Under the pieces are notes generated by a model, which worked only from the letters and a program-made list of their open reading frames with translations, ran no database searches and was not told the origin of the DNA. This document shows positions 1 to 9,784 of a DNA stretch of 64,000 nucleotides, piece after piece (within the stretch, counting starts at the first letter, position 1; the number at the start of each line of letters is the position of its first letter). This stretch comes from UBA10649 sp963700745 (GTDB taxonomy: Bacteria > Actinomycetota > Actinomycetes > S36-B12), in assembly GCA_963700745.1 (NCBI GenBank), contig CAVOYT010000009.1, positions 1-64,000 of the forward strand, read 5' to 3'. A program made the position numbers and the translations under genes.

Positions 1-375
1 TGGGTCCTGAGACCAGACCGACGACTTCACGCGGCTCGGGAGACGTTCGACCTCGTCTTCGACGCGGTGGGCAAGCGCACCTTCGCCGAGTGCCGGCGGG
101 TGCTCACACCGACCGGGACCTACGCATCGACGGAACTGGGCCCGAAGGCCCAGAACCCGGCCCTGGCCATCACGACACGGTGGTCGAAGGGCCAGCGCAT
201 GCTGTTCCCCATCCCCAGCACCCGGACGGCCGACGCCGAGTACCTGCGCTCGCTTGCCGAGGCCGGGAAGTTCACCCCGCTCGTCGACCGGACCTACCCG
301 CTCGAGGAGATCCGCGACGCCTACGACTACGTCGAGACCGGACAGAAGGTCGGCAACATCGTCGTACGTCCCTGA
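1..375 (+). CDS. Zinc-type alcohol dehydrogenase / quinone oxidoreductase, C-terminal part
   Basis: Partial gene entering from the left edge. The visible part resembles the end of a medium-chain NAD(P)-dependent dehydrogenase: the Rossmann-fold motif FDAVGK is followed by substrate-domain sequence and the typical ending YPLEEIRDAYDYVETGQKVG, then NIVVRP and a stop. In the family this enzyme oxidises alcohols or reduces quinones/enones in the cytoplasm; the substrate cannot be told from this fragment. Before about base 47 the matching peptide (TDDFTRLG) lies in another frame, so one base seems to be missing near 45-50. The next gene begins 27 bases downstream but is an exported protein with no evident link. 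Confidence 0.75.
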   Translation, partial: WVLRPDRRLHAARETFDLVFDAVGKRTFAECRRVLTPTGTYASTELGPKAQNPALAITTRWSKGQRMLFPIPSTRTADAEYLRSLAEAGKFTPLVDRTYPLEEIRDAYDYVETGQKVGNIVVRP

Positions 376-402
376 GCCCATCAGCGATCCGTGGAGGATC
401 CC

Positions 403-1268
403 ATGCGACGAACACGACTGGTATCGGCGCTGACCGCCCTGCTCGTGTCGGCCAGTGGCTTCGTGGTCGTCGCGGGCCCGGTCTGGGCGAAGAACGAGCC
501 CGCCTGCCTGCCCAACTGCCGGAGCGAACCTCGCCGGTGCCAACATGAGGGGCGCCGACCTCTCCGGCGCCACCTTCGAGGGACGAATCTGACCGGCGCG
601 ATTCTCTCCCTCGCCACCCTGACGGGAACGATCTTCACGAACGCCAATCTGACGAACGCCGACCTGAACAGCGCGAACCTCGCCCAGCGCGACCTCGCCG
701 GCGCCGTCCTGGTCGGCACCAACCTCAAGAGCGCCGACCTCGCCGGCGCAGTGCTCGAGGGCGTCGACCTCTCGGGCGCCAACCTCAGCTACGCGATGCT
801 GGAGCGGGCCGACGTGACCAGGTGCCAGGATGGTCGGCACCCGGCTATACGAGGCGAAGGCCGCCGGTGCGGTGATGACAAGCGCCAACCTGTCGAAGGC
901 GAACCTGCAGGGCGCCGACTTCTCCGGGCCGAACTGACCGCGGCCACGCTGACGGAAGCCAAGGCCTATCAGACCCGATTCAGCCGAGCGACTCTCGTCG
1001 CGGGCCACCACGAAGGATGCGAACCTGCAGTATCGCCGACCTGTCGGGCGCGGACATCTCCGGTGCGAACATGGCCGGCACCCGCCTGTGGGGAGCCAAT
1101 CTCCAGAACGCGACCGCTGTGCGCACCCGTATGTCGAACACGAACATCATGCGTGCCACCTTCGCGCGCGCCGACCTGAGCAGGGCAACGCTCAAGGGGG
1201 CGTTCGGGTCTGCCGCTTTCCGGAAGGCGACGTTCCTCCGGACCACCTGCCCAACGGCAGAGTCGTGA
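403..1268 (+). CDS. Exported pentapeptide-repeat protein (frameshifted)
   Basis: ATG at 403 has a GGAGGA ribosome site at 393-398. The N-terminus is a Sec signal peptide: MRRTRL, a hydrophobic run, then a GPVWA-type cleavage site. The rest is pentapeptide repeats of the A(D/N)LSGA type (TNADLNSANLA, SADLAGAVLEGVDLSGANLS, ADLSGADISGANMAGTRLWGANL), the sequence signature of a right-handed quadrilateral beta-helix. The repeats change frame several times (about 525-545, 825-830, 870-930, 1010-1040), and the last frame runs to the TGA at 1266. Function is unknown. Most pentapeptide-repeat proteins lack a clear signal peptide, so export is notable. A strong hairpin follows downstream. Confidence 0.7.
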
Positions 1269-1356
1269 CGTCACCTCGTACTTGCTAGTCCGGAACAAGC
1301 CGCATTCGGCGGTCCGTCGACAGGCGCTTGGCGCCGGTCGGTGGCCTCCTGAATGA

Positions 1357-1396
1357 CCGAAGGCCCCAACCCGCATTCGCGGGACGGGGCCTTCGG
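1357..1396. terminator. Intergenic hairpin terminator between convergent genes
   Basis: Near-perfect stem: CCGAAGGCCCC then CCCGC, loop ATTC, GCGGG then GGGGCCTTCGG, with only an AA/AC internal bulge. It lies between the ends of the pentapeptide gene (+) and the Cys-rich surface protein (-), so it probably stops transcription from both sides. There is no marked T-run, as is usual in actinobacteria. Confidence 0.7.
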
Positions 1397-1431
1397 TCCG
1401 CCGATCAGGTCGGCTCCGGTCGGGCCAGACG

Positions 1432-2770
1432 CTACTGCGATCCGCGATCGTCCGCTTGCCGGCGGCAGCCGCACCGATGATTCCCACGGCGGACAGCGCG
1501 AAGGCCCAGATCGGCAGGACGGGAGCCTGCGAGCCGCCGCCGGCCGGGACGGTGCCGGGACTGTGGCGGTCTCGGGGACAGCCATCGCCTCGGGGACCGG
1601 GACGGTCTCGGGTGTGTTGCGGGCTCGGTCACGACCACGGCGATCGGCACCACGATTCGGACGGCGCCCCACAGGCACCCAGCGACGCGCCCGCCGGAGT
1701 GTTGGCTGCGATGGCGGTCTTGGCCGCAGCAACCGCCGCGACGTTGGCCGAGTAGTCGGCATCACCCTGGGTCGGCCGCCGCCCTCCCCGTCGTCGAGTA
1801 CTCAACACCGAGGGTGCTGACGCCATCGGCAAGGCAGACGTCGAACGAACCGGTGGAAGCGGCCTTCGCGGTGTAGGTGGTGGTGCCGCCAGCCGGCACC
1901 ACTGCGGGCGTCGGGTTGTCCGGGGTCACGCACTGCCAGTTGGGCTGCTCGGAGTCGCCAAGGTTGGTGAGCACGTCGCCCGCGGGGCACTCGGCGGGAC
2001 CTTCGGTGGTCCACTCGCACATACCGGACTCGCCGTTGTAGTCACCGGTCTCACACACCGGAGTGGAATCCGGCTCAACCGGCGTCCGGATCTCGCAGGT
2101 CGGATTCACGGACTCGTCTTCGACTTCCCCCCTGTTGCCGCGGGACGCACGTGGTCTCGCCCACAGGGTTCGTGTACGTGTACGTGGTCATCGTGCAACC
2201 GCTCTGCTTCTGCTGTTCGGTCAAGTATGACCACCTGGTGCCGTTGCTGAAACCATCGGGGCTCCACGGCGACACGCACTTCGCGCGATCCTTGTCGTCG
2301 TGCTCGTACTTGATCGGTGCTGTCGTTTCGAGGGTTCCCTCGTTCGACTTGCACTTGTTGTTCCCGGGGTAGTCGTTCGTTGACGGGGGTGCCCAGCCGT
2401 CAGGGGAGTATCCCGTCTGGCAGGAATACGTCGTCTCCGGAGTACCCGTGGTCACGTCAACGCACATGCCGGGCTTGGTCGGGCTCTGAGCGCCACTGAC
2501 CCACGTGCCGTCGGTCACAGAAGTGCCCGGGCACGTCCAGGTGTGGGTGGCCGGGGCCTCCTCGTGCTCGTATACGCAGGTATCGCCAACAAGCGTCCCG
2601 TCGATGCCATCGACCTGCGGACACGTGGGCGTGGAATCGGCCGAGGCCGGAGCGGCGAGGCCAAGGCCAGCCCGGCCCGCCATCGCGATGGAAAGTGAGG
2701 CGACCAGCGCCAGCACACGGAAGCGGCGCGACGTGCCGGCCGGCTTCGTATGCCGAGACTTCGTGGACAT
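1432..2770 (-). CDS. Cys-rich exported surface protein with C-terminal membrane anchor (frameshifted)
   Basis: The N-terminus (MSTKSRHTKP, hydrophobic stretch, ending PASADS) is a signal peptide. The exported part is rich in paired cysteines and aromatic/Thr/Gly residues (TWTCPGTSVTDGTWVSG, YSCQTGYSPDGW, CKSNEGTLETT, MCEWTTEGPAECPAG), suggesting small disulfide-bonded beta modules. After a Pro/Glu/Thr/Val-rich stalk (VPVPEAMAVPETATVPAPS) comes one hydrophobic helix (LPIWAFALSAVGIIGAAAAG) followed by basic residues, a membrane or wall anchor without a clear LPXTG. Frame changes near 2110, 1790 and 1600-1640 interrupt it, and the exact stop is uncertain (TAG at 1432 taken). No family recognised; an adhesin or stalk protein is an inference. 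Confidence 0.55.
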
Positions 2771-3132
2771 TTCTCAAACCCCCAAGATCGGGAACGGCTG
2801 GACAGGTGGGGAAACGATGAGGGGGCTGGGCACATATCAACGAACGACACGCACATTTCCCCGACAGTACCACTAGCAAAAGTGGCATATCGGACACTAT
2901 TTCGGCAGATTCGGCGCCTGAAGCGTGACCAGCGGATCCGACGACGTCGCCATCCCTCAACCTGACCTTGAGACACACGTCCATCGGCGGCACGTCACGC
3001 GCCGGCCATGCGGCCGATGTTGGAGGAGGCTCACACTTCCGACAAATCTGGGTTAAATGTTAGGTTAGCCTCCACAACTCACGCGCCACTGCCCCACAGC
3101 TGGCTCGCCCAAGGGATAGGACGGGGACCCTC
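2771..3132. other. Intergenic region between divergent exported-protein genes
   Basis: About 360 bases with no convincing gene. It must contain the promoters of the minus-strand surface protein and the plus-strand gene at 3133. The stretch around 3045-3075 is unusually AT-rich for this window and carries an IdeR/DtxR-like half site, listed separately. Confidence 0.5.
3060..3078 (+). promoter_or_regulatory. Possible DtxR/IdeR iron-box half site
   Basis: Bases 3060-3071 read TTAGGTTAGCCT, which matches the left 12 bases of the 19-base DtxR/IdeR operator consensus. The right half agrees only weakly (about 4 of 9). It sits 55-75 bases upstream of the ATG at 3133, in a promoter-like position. Iron control of the downstream gene is an inference. 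Confidence 0.3.
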
Positions 3133-4518
3133 ATGACTACCAGCACGAACTCCTGGCGCAATCGCCACCATCGACCCGGGCGAACGGGGCTCATTGCACT
3201 GGCCGCGGCCAGCCTCGTTGGGGTTGCCGCGCTCAGCGGCGTCGCCGCCACTGGGGCGAGCGCCACGACAGCGGCGGCGGCGCAGCCCAACGGCGACGTC
3301 GAACCTGATCATCCTGAAGACGAGCGACGACATCGAAGCTACGTCAAGCGCTACAGACGCGGATCGGAGCCGTCGAGGCAACACCAGACGCTGAACAACG
3401 TCGAGGAGGAAGTTGCGCCCTCACGGCCGCAGTCGGCTGCCGGGCCGGTCGTCGACTTCTCGGCGACCGCGTCCGGCAGCCGCCGTCCCCGTCGGCGAGG
3501 ACGACGGGTCGCTCGGCGCCAACAGCGAGACCTCCGGTCAGTCGTGCGCCCAGGTGAACGTCGGGCAACGCGAGACGCTGACCCTGGACCTCAAGGACCG
3601 GCTCGCATCGCTCGGCGTCCTCGACGTCGAGGCGCAGCAGAACGCCGTCATCCGCGCCACCGCCTCCCTGGGCGAGCGTGCCGAGCGGAACGTTCGAGCT
3701 GTAGACCGGGTTCTCCGCGGCCACGGCGCCGAGAGCACGGACGAAACGACGTGGCCACCTGCCTCCCCTCGAGCGAGCAGCGGCCCAAGACTCGGGCGAG
3801 AACGACAACTGTCGCTGGGTCCTCGAACGGGGCGGTCTTCGACGAGCTGGTGCTTGAAGCGGTGACCGGCCAGTTCTCGCTCGAGGGCGGCGCCGACGGC
3901 ACCGGCATCCCGAGCACCGCCGACGAGCCCGCAGGGCCGGCCCACCAACGTCACGTACTTCGTGACGTCGGAGCCGTGCACCGCGACAACTCCGACCGTT
4001 CACGATCGAGGGCGGCGGTGCCGGAGACCCGACTGCCACCGTGACCCGCGCCGACGACAACGCGGACGGCACCGACTGCCTGTACGTTCCGGTCACGCTC
4101 ACATCGACAGCCGGGGCAGTTGGAGCTCCTGAAGGCCGGCGCGCCGTACAGCCAGTTCATCGTCGACGTGACCTGGACGGCCGACCCCGAGAAGCGTGCC
4201 GAAGGTGACAACCGTCGACTTCGGCGACGGCGACGGTACCGACGACACAGCCCATGGAGCTGTGCCCGTCGGCTCTTCGCGGCGACGGCAACGGCTCCTG
4301 GCCACGCTCGATCCGATCGAACTGCCCGGACGGCAATCCCTGACCTGCAGTGACGCTCGCGCTCCTCAGGGCATCACCGACATGTACCTCGACCGGAGCC
4401 GCCGGTGCAGTACTCCTGCTCGGGCGGCCGCGTCACGGTGTTGGAACGCGACCAGCGGCGATCTACGACGTTCACGGAGCAGATCTACCTGCTCGGCGAC
4501 GTCTACTGGCGCGGGTAG
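3133..4518 (+). CDS. Exported protein of unknown function (frameshifted)
   Basis: ATG at 3133 begins a long signal peptide (MTTSTNSWRNRHH, then a hydrophobic run ending ATGASA). The mature part changes frame several times; recognisable pieces include DDGSLGANSETSGQSCAQVN, GQRETLTLDLKDRLASLGVL, VFDELVLEAVTGQFSLEGG, QLELLKAGAPYSQFIVDVTW and the C-terminal EQIYLLGDVYWRG before TAG at 4516. The pattern of short beta-strands and a few cysteines suggests a secreted beta-rich protein, but I do not recognise the family. A ribosome site is weak. The end is followed by a strong hairpin that lies within the convergent cyclase gene. Confidence 0.5.
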
Positions 4519-7500
4519 TTACACCGGCTCGACCTGACGATCGGCTCCTTGCACGCCCAGGCGTGCGAGGAGCCGATCTGATTCCGCCCCCAGTTCGACG
4601 GCCGTTGTCGACTCACCCCGCGTGGCGGCCAGTTGGGCCGACGCCGCCAGCAGGAGGGCCTCCTCGTAGGGCTGATCGAACTCGCGCGCCGCGCTGAGTC
4701 CTTCGTCGCAGAGCGGCTCCTCGCTGTCGGCCCACTCCCCCAGCCGCATCAGCGCCCGGGCCCGGCACAGGCACGCGTGCGCGCGCAGGGGCGCTCCCTC
4801 GCCGTGTGCCGCCTCCTCCGCCTCCTCGATGAGGGCGAGCGCCTCGGCCGGCCGACCGGCCTCCGTCTCGACCTCGGCGAGGACCAGGGCCGCCTCGAGG
4901 GCCGTCATCCGCGCCCCCATCTCCGCGAACCGGGCGATCACCGGGGTCGCCAGCTCGCGGGCCGCCTCGACGTTGCCTCGGACCAGCTCTGCACGGGCCA
5001 GCAGCATCTCGGCGTAGGACGCGGCGAACTCCACTCCCGAGGCACGCAGGACCCGGATGGCATCGCGGAGGATCGGACTCGGCCTCGTCGGCCCGCCCGA
5101 GATTGACGAGGAGCTCCCCACGGTTCAGGTCGGTCTCGGCTGCCCCGAAGTGGTTGCCGGACTCCATCGCCGCTCGCCGGCTCAGCTCGTAGCTCTCGAC
5201 GGCCTCCGGCCAGCGCCCCGCGATGAAGGCGAAGTTGCCGAGGTTGCCGCGGGCGATGGACTCGCGCGACTTCCAGCCATGGGCGATGCAGATCTCGAGG
5301 GCCTCGCGGGTGTGCGCTCCGTCCGACGGCAGGCCCATGATCATCTCGGCGTGGTCGATCGACACCAGCGCGCGCTCGAGGGTGGCGGCATCGTCGGTGG
5401 CTCGGGCGTTGTCGGCGGCACTGAGCGCCAGGGCGCGGGCCTGCTTGGGTCGTTGCTGGCCCAGACGGATGAACGCGGCGGCCGCGTCGACGCGGGCGAG
5501 CGCTCGGCGGGCATCCATCGTGTCGAGCCCCTCGACCAGTCGGCGGGCCCGGCCGAGCGCACGCAGGCCGGCGACGTGGGCGCCGGCCCGCTCCTGCACG
5601 CGTGCGCGGCGCACGAGCAGGTCCGCCTGCGCGATCGGGTCGTCCTTGGCGAGGTCGGTGGCGCGGCGGTAGGCAGCCACCGATGAGTCGAACTCCCCCG
5701 CCATCTCGCGCAGTTCGCCCAGCACCGACAGGACCTCGATCAGCTCGGATCTCTCGACGCGAAACCCCCGCGTCGCGTCCAGAGCGATCTCGTACTGCGC
5801 CGCCGCGTCCTCGTTCGCGAAGGACCGACGAGCCACCTGCCCGGCGAGCAGGCCGTACTTCCACGCCTTCTCGTCGTCGCCGGCCCGCGAGAAGTGCAGC
5901 GACAGCGTGGGCGCATCCACCTCGGGGTCGATGCTCATCCGCTCCACCGCCAGGCCCGCGGCGCGATGCAGCCGCGCCCGAGTCCGGTAGGCCAGCTCCT
6001 CGTACGCCGCGTCCCGAAGCAGCGTGTTGCGGAACCTCAGCCGATCGGGCCCATCGGGCGCCAGGAAGTCCGACAGGCGGGCCAGCGTCGCGGGGTCGAC
6101 GCGGATGCCGTCCGACGGCGAGGGTCTCGTTGATGATCTTGCGCCGGAAACTGCGGCCGAGCACGGACGCGTACCGCAGGATGCGTCGGCTGGGCGGGTC
6201 GAGGAGGTCGATCTGCGCGGCGAGGGCGGCATGCAGCGACTCGGGCATGTGCTCGAGCGAGCCGGCCGCCCGGGCGACCTTGGTCGCCTCCTCGATGAAC
6301 AGCGGATTGCCTTCGGCGCGCTCGACGATGGCCTGGACCTCGTGCGGCCGCAACGGTGTGGCCTCGGTGGCCTCGATCACCAGGCGCTCGATGATCTCGT
6401 CCGGCAGCGGGCCGAGATCAATCGTCACACCAGTCGATGGGGTGAACCCGCCGGTCGTCCCACGTCGCACCGCCACCACGGCCCATGGCCGACCGGGCGT
6501 CGCCGCCGCGATCCGGCCGAGCAGGTGGGCCGACGCCATATCCGCCCAGTGGGTCTCCTCGGCCACGAGCAGGAGGCGGCCCGGCAGCATCCGACCCACG
6601 AGGTCGATGAGCACCTCGGCCAGACGCTCGGGCCGGTACTGCGGATCGATGGCGTCCGCCTCGGGGGTTCCCGGCACCTCGACCTGGGCGATGTCGGCGA
6701 TGAGCGGCGCCATCGGCACGAGGTCAGGTGCGGCCGTCGACAGTGCCTCGATGAGCTGTCGTCCCATGGCGTACGACGTGTCCCGCGTGATGCCGAGCAG
6801 CCGCCGCACCGGGTCGCGGAAGACGCGGTAGGAGCTCGACGCACCGTACGGCTCTGCGCGGACCGTCAGCTTCGTGACGTCCTCCAGGCCCTCCGCGGCC
6901 TCGCGTACCAGCCGGGTCTTGCCCATTCCGGTGGTGCCGGTGATCGTGAGGACTCCCCCGGAGCCCGAGAGCGCGTCGGTCAAGCGCGGCCCGCACGGTC
7001 GCGAGCTCGTCGTCGCGACCGAGCAGCGGCAGTCGGCCCTGCTCCGCGGTCTCGCGCGTGCCGGACTCCTCCCCGACCCGGTAGACGAGCAGCGGCAGCG
7101 CCTTGCCCTTCATCTCGAAGGGGCCCGCGGGCTCCGTGACGAACAGCGTGCGTGAGTGCTCCAGCACCGCCGGGTGCGCGTACAGCAGTCCCGGCTGGGC
7201 CTTGGACATGATCCGCGCGGCCGTGTTCGTGGTGTCGCCCATCGCCGAGTAGGCCGCGCGGGTGTGGGCGCCGACCTCGGCGGCGAAGACGTGCCCGCGG
7301 TTGCAGCCGGCCTGGACCGGCAGCGGGAGGTCCCCGTCGACGAACCGGCGCAGGGCCCGGAGCATGCGCCCCTCGTCGTCCTCGCTGGACTGCGGCACTC
7401 CCGACCCGAGGAAGAAGCCCGCCCCGTCGCTGCCCAGGTCCGTCGAGAGCAGGGTCACCGACTCCCCGCTCAGGCACTCCTGCAGGTGCGTGACCACGGC

Positions 7501-8310
7501 GTGCATCGCGTCGGCCACGGCGTCCGGCCCGTCGTCGACGAGCCGCTGGTCGGTCCCGGACACCCGGATGAAGCCGATCGTGGCCAGCCGGTGCTCGGGC
7601 TCGGGCGGACCCGGGTCGAGGTACTCGCCGAGCGCCAGCGGGAAGACCGTCGCCAGCCGGTCCGGTCCGACCTCGGGCAGCGGCGCCGCCTGCCCCGCTG
7701 GCTGCGCAGGCTTCGTGCGGCGAAGCAGGATGGCCCCGTCCTCGCGCCGCTTCGTCGCCGACGCCGGCAGGCGAGCGGCGGTGCCCTCCGATACGACGAT
7801 CTGGCCCGCGTCGGCGGACTTCTCCGCGTCCGCGGTGGCGGTAGCGGCCGGCCCCAGCACGACGAGCTCGCGAGTGGGCTCGCCGACGAGGAACAGGTGG
7901 ACCTCGCCCGAGTGGATGCCCACGGACATGTTCAGTCGCAGCCGGCCAACCGACGTCGGCACCGCGGCTGCTTCGCGCAGCGCTCGGCGCATCTCCACGA
8001 CCGCGTCGCAGGCCCGCTCGGCGTGGTCCTCGCCGCGGAACATCAGGAGCAGCGCGTCACCGCCGAACTTGAGCAGGTCCCCGCCGCGGGCGAAGGCGGT
8101 GTCGAGCATGCCGCCGAAGACCCGGTTCAGGGTGTCGACGATCTCCTCGGCACCGATCCGACCGCGCTTCGACAGCTTCTCGGTCAGGGCGGTGAAGCCG
8201 GAGATGTCGGCGAACATCAGGGTGCCGTCCAGGGTCCGCCAGCGGGCTCCGGGGACCTCGTCGTCCCACGTGAGCACGACCCGAGGGACGTGGCGTCGAA
8301 GGTCCGTCAC
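4519..8310 (-). CDS. Class III adenylate/guanylate cyclase with AAA-type ATPase and TPR-like domains (frameshifted)
   Basis: About 1260 residues. An N-terminal cyclase homology domain has the metal-binding Asp in FADISGFTALTEKL (about residue 35) and KFGGDALLLMF (about 85). A second, more divergent domain ends with MGDTTNTAARIMSKA (about 350-365), carrying the Asn/Arg usually needed for the transition state. Next come a Walker A (GTTGMGKT), an acidic Walker B-like segment (VAEETHWAD) and a long helical TPR-like C-terminus. This layout is known for soluble-adenylyl-cyclase-like proteins and resembles LuxR/MalT-type STAND regulators without an HTH. Reaction: ATP or GTP to cyclic nucleotide, probably cAMP, with the ATPase/TPR part as sensor (inference). 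Frame changes occur near 6980, 6120 and 5080. It is divergent from an MBL-fold hydrolase. Confidence 0.85.
4539..4578. terminator. Strong hairpin at the 3' end of the cyclase gene
   Basis: GATCGGCTCC...GCACGC, loop CCAG, GCGTGC...GGAGCCGATC forms a long stem with one small bulge. It starts 21 bases after the stop of the plus-strand gene and so probably terminates that gene, but it also lies inside the last codons of the convergent cyclase gene. One sequence thus serves as terminator and coding sequence. Confidence 0.6.
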
Positions 8311-8466
8311 CGGGGTTCATCCGATAGGCGGCGCATACGATTCCGTCTCTTGTGGGTGGCGGGTGGTCGACGTGCGACGATCGTGCCAGACTACCCGGCA
8401 CGCGGGGTCCCGGCACGCAACGAGAGGGCCGTCGGAAGGCGGCCGCCCAACGGATGTGAGGTCCTG

Positions 8467-9276
8467 GTGCAGCTGACATTCCTCGGGGTCCGTGGCTCCA
8501 TCCCGGTGTCCGGCCCGCAGTTCAACCGCTACGGCGGTCACTCGACCTGCATCGCGGTGTCGCACGGCGCCGGCGAGCGGCCCTCGCTCTCGCTGGACGC
8601 GGGATCCGGGCTCTGGGGCATGACCCGCATGATCGAGGGCGGCCCGTTCCTCGGCTCCATCCTGCTGAGCCACCTGCACTGGGACCACACCCTGGGCCTG
8701 CCCTTCTTCGGGGCCGGTGACCGGGAAGGCTCGCGCGTCGACGTGTTCATGCCGGCGCAGGGCGGCAGGACCGGGCTGGAGCTGATGTCGCAGATGATGG
8801 CACCGCCGGCCTTCCCCATCACCCCCGAGGGACTCAACGGCGCGTGGAGCTTCAACGCGATCGAGCCGGGGTCGTTCGCCACGGACGGCTTCGATGTCTC
8901 GGCCTGCGAGGTGCAGCACAAGGGCGGGCGCACGTTCGGCTACCGCATCAGCGACGGCGGCGGGTCGGTCGGGTTCGTGCCCGACCATGCCCCGGCCCTC
9001 GGGGTGAGCGACGAGACCATGGAGACACTGTCCGGCGTCGACGTCCTCATCCACGACGCGCAGTATGTGGAGTCCGAGCGCACACGTGCCGATGACTACG
9101 GCCATGCCACGATCGGCGACGCCATCGCCTTCGCGGAGAAGCTCGAGGCCAAGACCCTCGTCCTCTTCCATCACGGTCCGCACCGCGTCGACGAGGCGCT
9201 CGACGTCATCACCGACGGCTACGTCACGGACCTCAACCTCGTCGTCGCGCGCGAGGAGATGAGCCTGGCCGTCTAG
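8467..9276 (+). CDS. MBL-fold metallo-hydrolase, possible cyclic-nucleotide phosphodiesterase
   Basis: A 269-residue metallo-beta-lactamase-fold hydrolase of the PhnP/cyclic phosphodiesterase-like group. The start motif LTFLGVRGSIPVSG, the metal ligands SHLHWDHTLG (HxHxDH), a later Asp in LIHDAQY and a C-terminal FHHGPHR are all present. GTG at 8467 is chosen because it immediately precedes the conserved first strand (VQLTFLG) and follows GAGGT at 8458-8462; the open frame continues far upstream only as antisense of the cyclase. Such proteins hydrolyse phosphodiester or similar bonds in the cytoplasm. Its divergence from the cyclase (156 bases) and closeness to a cyclic-nucleotide-binding gene make cAMP turnover a reasonable but unproven role. 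Confidence 0.8.
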   Translation: MQLTFLGVRGSIPVSGPQFNRYGGHSTCIAVSHGAGERPSLSLDAGSGLWGMTRMIEGGPFLGSILLSHLHWDHTLGLPFFGAGDREGSRVDVFMPAQGGRTGLELMSQMMAPPAFPITPEGLNGAWSFNAIEPGSFATDGFDVSACEVQHKGGRTFGYRISDGGGSVGFVPDHAPALGVSDETMETLSGVDVLIHDAQYVESERTRADDYGHATIGDAIAFAEKLEAKTLVLFHHGPHRVDEALDVITDGYVTDLNLVVAREEMSLAV

Positions 9277-9304
9277 GCCGGGAGTCGCGCGAGACGCCGG
9301 CGGC

Positions 9305-9658
9305 TCAGGACTGGTCGAGCTCGCGGATGCGCGAGGCCAGCGCGCGCATGACCTGCAGCGCGAACATCGGGGTCTCCTGGACGAGGAACAGGAAGGTGCG
9401 CTCGTCGATGACGGCGATCTCGCAGGGCTCCAGGGCCGTGGCAGTCAGGCTGCGAGCAGTGCTGTCGATCAGGCCCATCTCGCCGAAGGTCGCCTCCGGC
9501 CCGACGGTCACCACCGGCTGGCCGTCCGCGCTCAGCTGGACCGAGCCCGACACGACCCCGTACATCTCCGCACTCGGGTCACCCTGGGCGAAGATCACGT
9601 CGCCGGCCGCGTACAGCCGCGTCTCGCGCGCACTGACGAACATTCCCTTGACGGCCAT
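9305..9658 (-). CDS. Cyclic-nucleotide-binding domain protein
   Basis: A stand-alone 117-residue cyclic-nucleotide-binding (CAP/PKA-regulatory type) beta-barrel: TRLYAAGDVIFAQGDPS, MYGVVSGSVQLS, then the phosphate-binding-cassette-like FGEMGLIDSTARSLTATA with the key Glu and Arg kept, and a final helix RALASRIRELDQS. There is no DNA-binding HTH, so it is not a CRP regulator; it may be a small sensor acting through a partner. ATG at 9658 is chosen because the domain begins shortly after; the open frame extends upstream to 9754 without conserved sequence. It is convergent with the MBL hydrolase and one gene away from the cyclase. Confidence 0.8.
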   Translation of the reverse strand: MAVKGMFVSARETRLYAAGDVIFAQGDPSAEMYGVVSGSVQLSADGQPVVTVGPEATFGEMGLIDSTARSLTATALEPCEIAVIDERTFLFLVQETPMFALQVMRALASRIRELDQS

Positions 9659-9784
9659 CAAGGCGCCCCATTCCCATCGAAACCGTTCGCACCGGAGCGG
9701 GTGCGCCGGTGATGGCACGGACCATAGCAGGACAAAACGAACAACAGGTGTCACAAGGATGACGAGTGAGCCGACGTCCCGCGC

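Noticed and set aside
5602..6831. A 409-codon plus-strand frame
   Set aside because: Antisense to the cyclase/ATPase gene with low-complexity Arg/Ser/Pro composition.
7156..8466. N-terminal extension of the MBL hydrolase frame
   Set aside because: The extension is antisense of the cyclase gene and has no conserved sequence; the MBL fold begins at 8467.
9305..9658. CRP-type transcription factor
   Set aside because: Only the cyclic-nucleotide-binding barrel is present; there is no helix-turn-helix before the stop.
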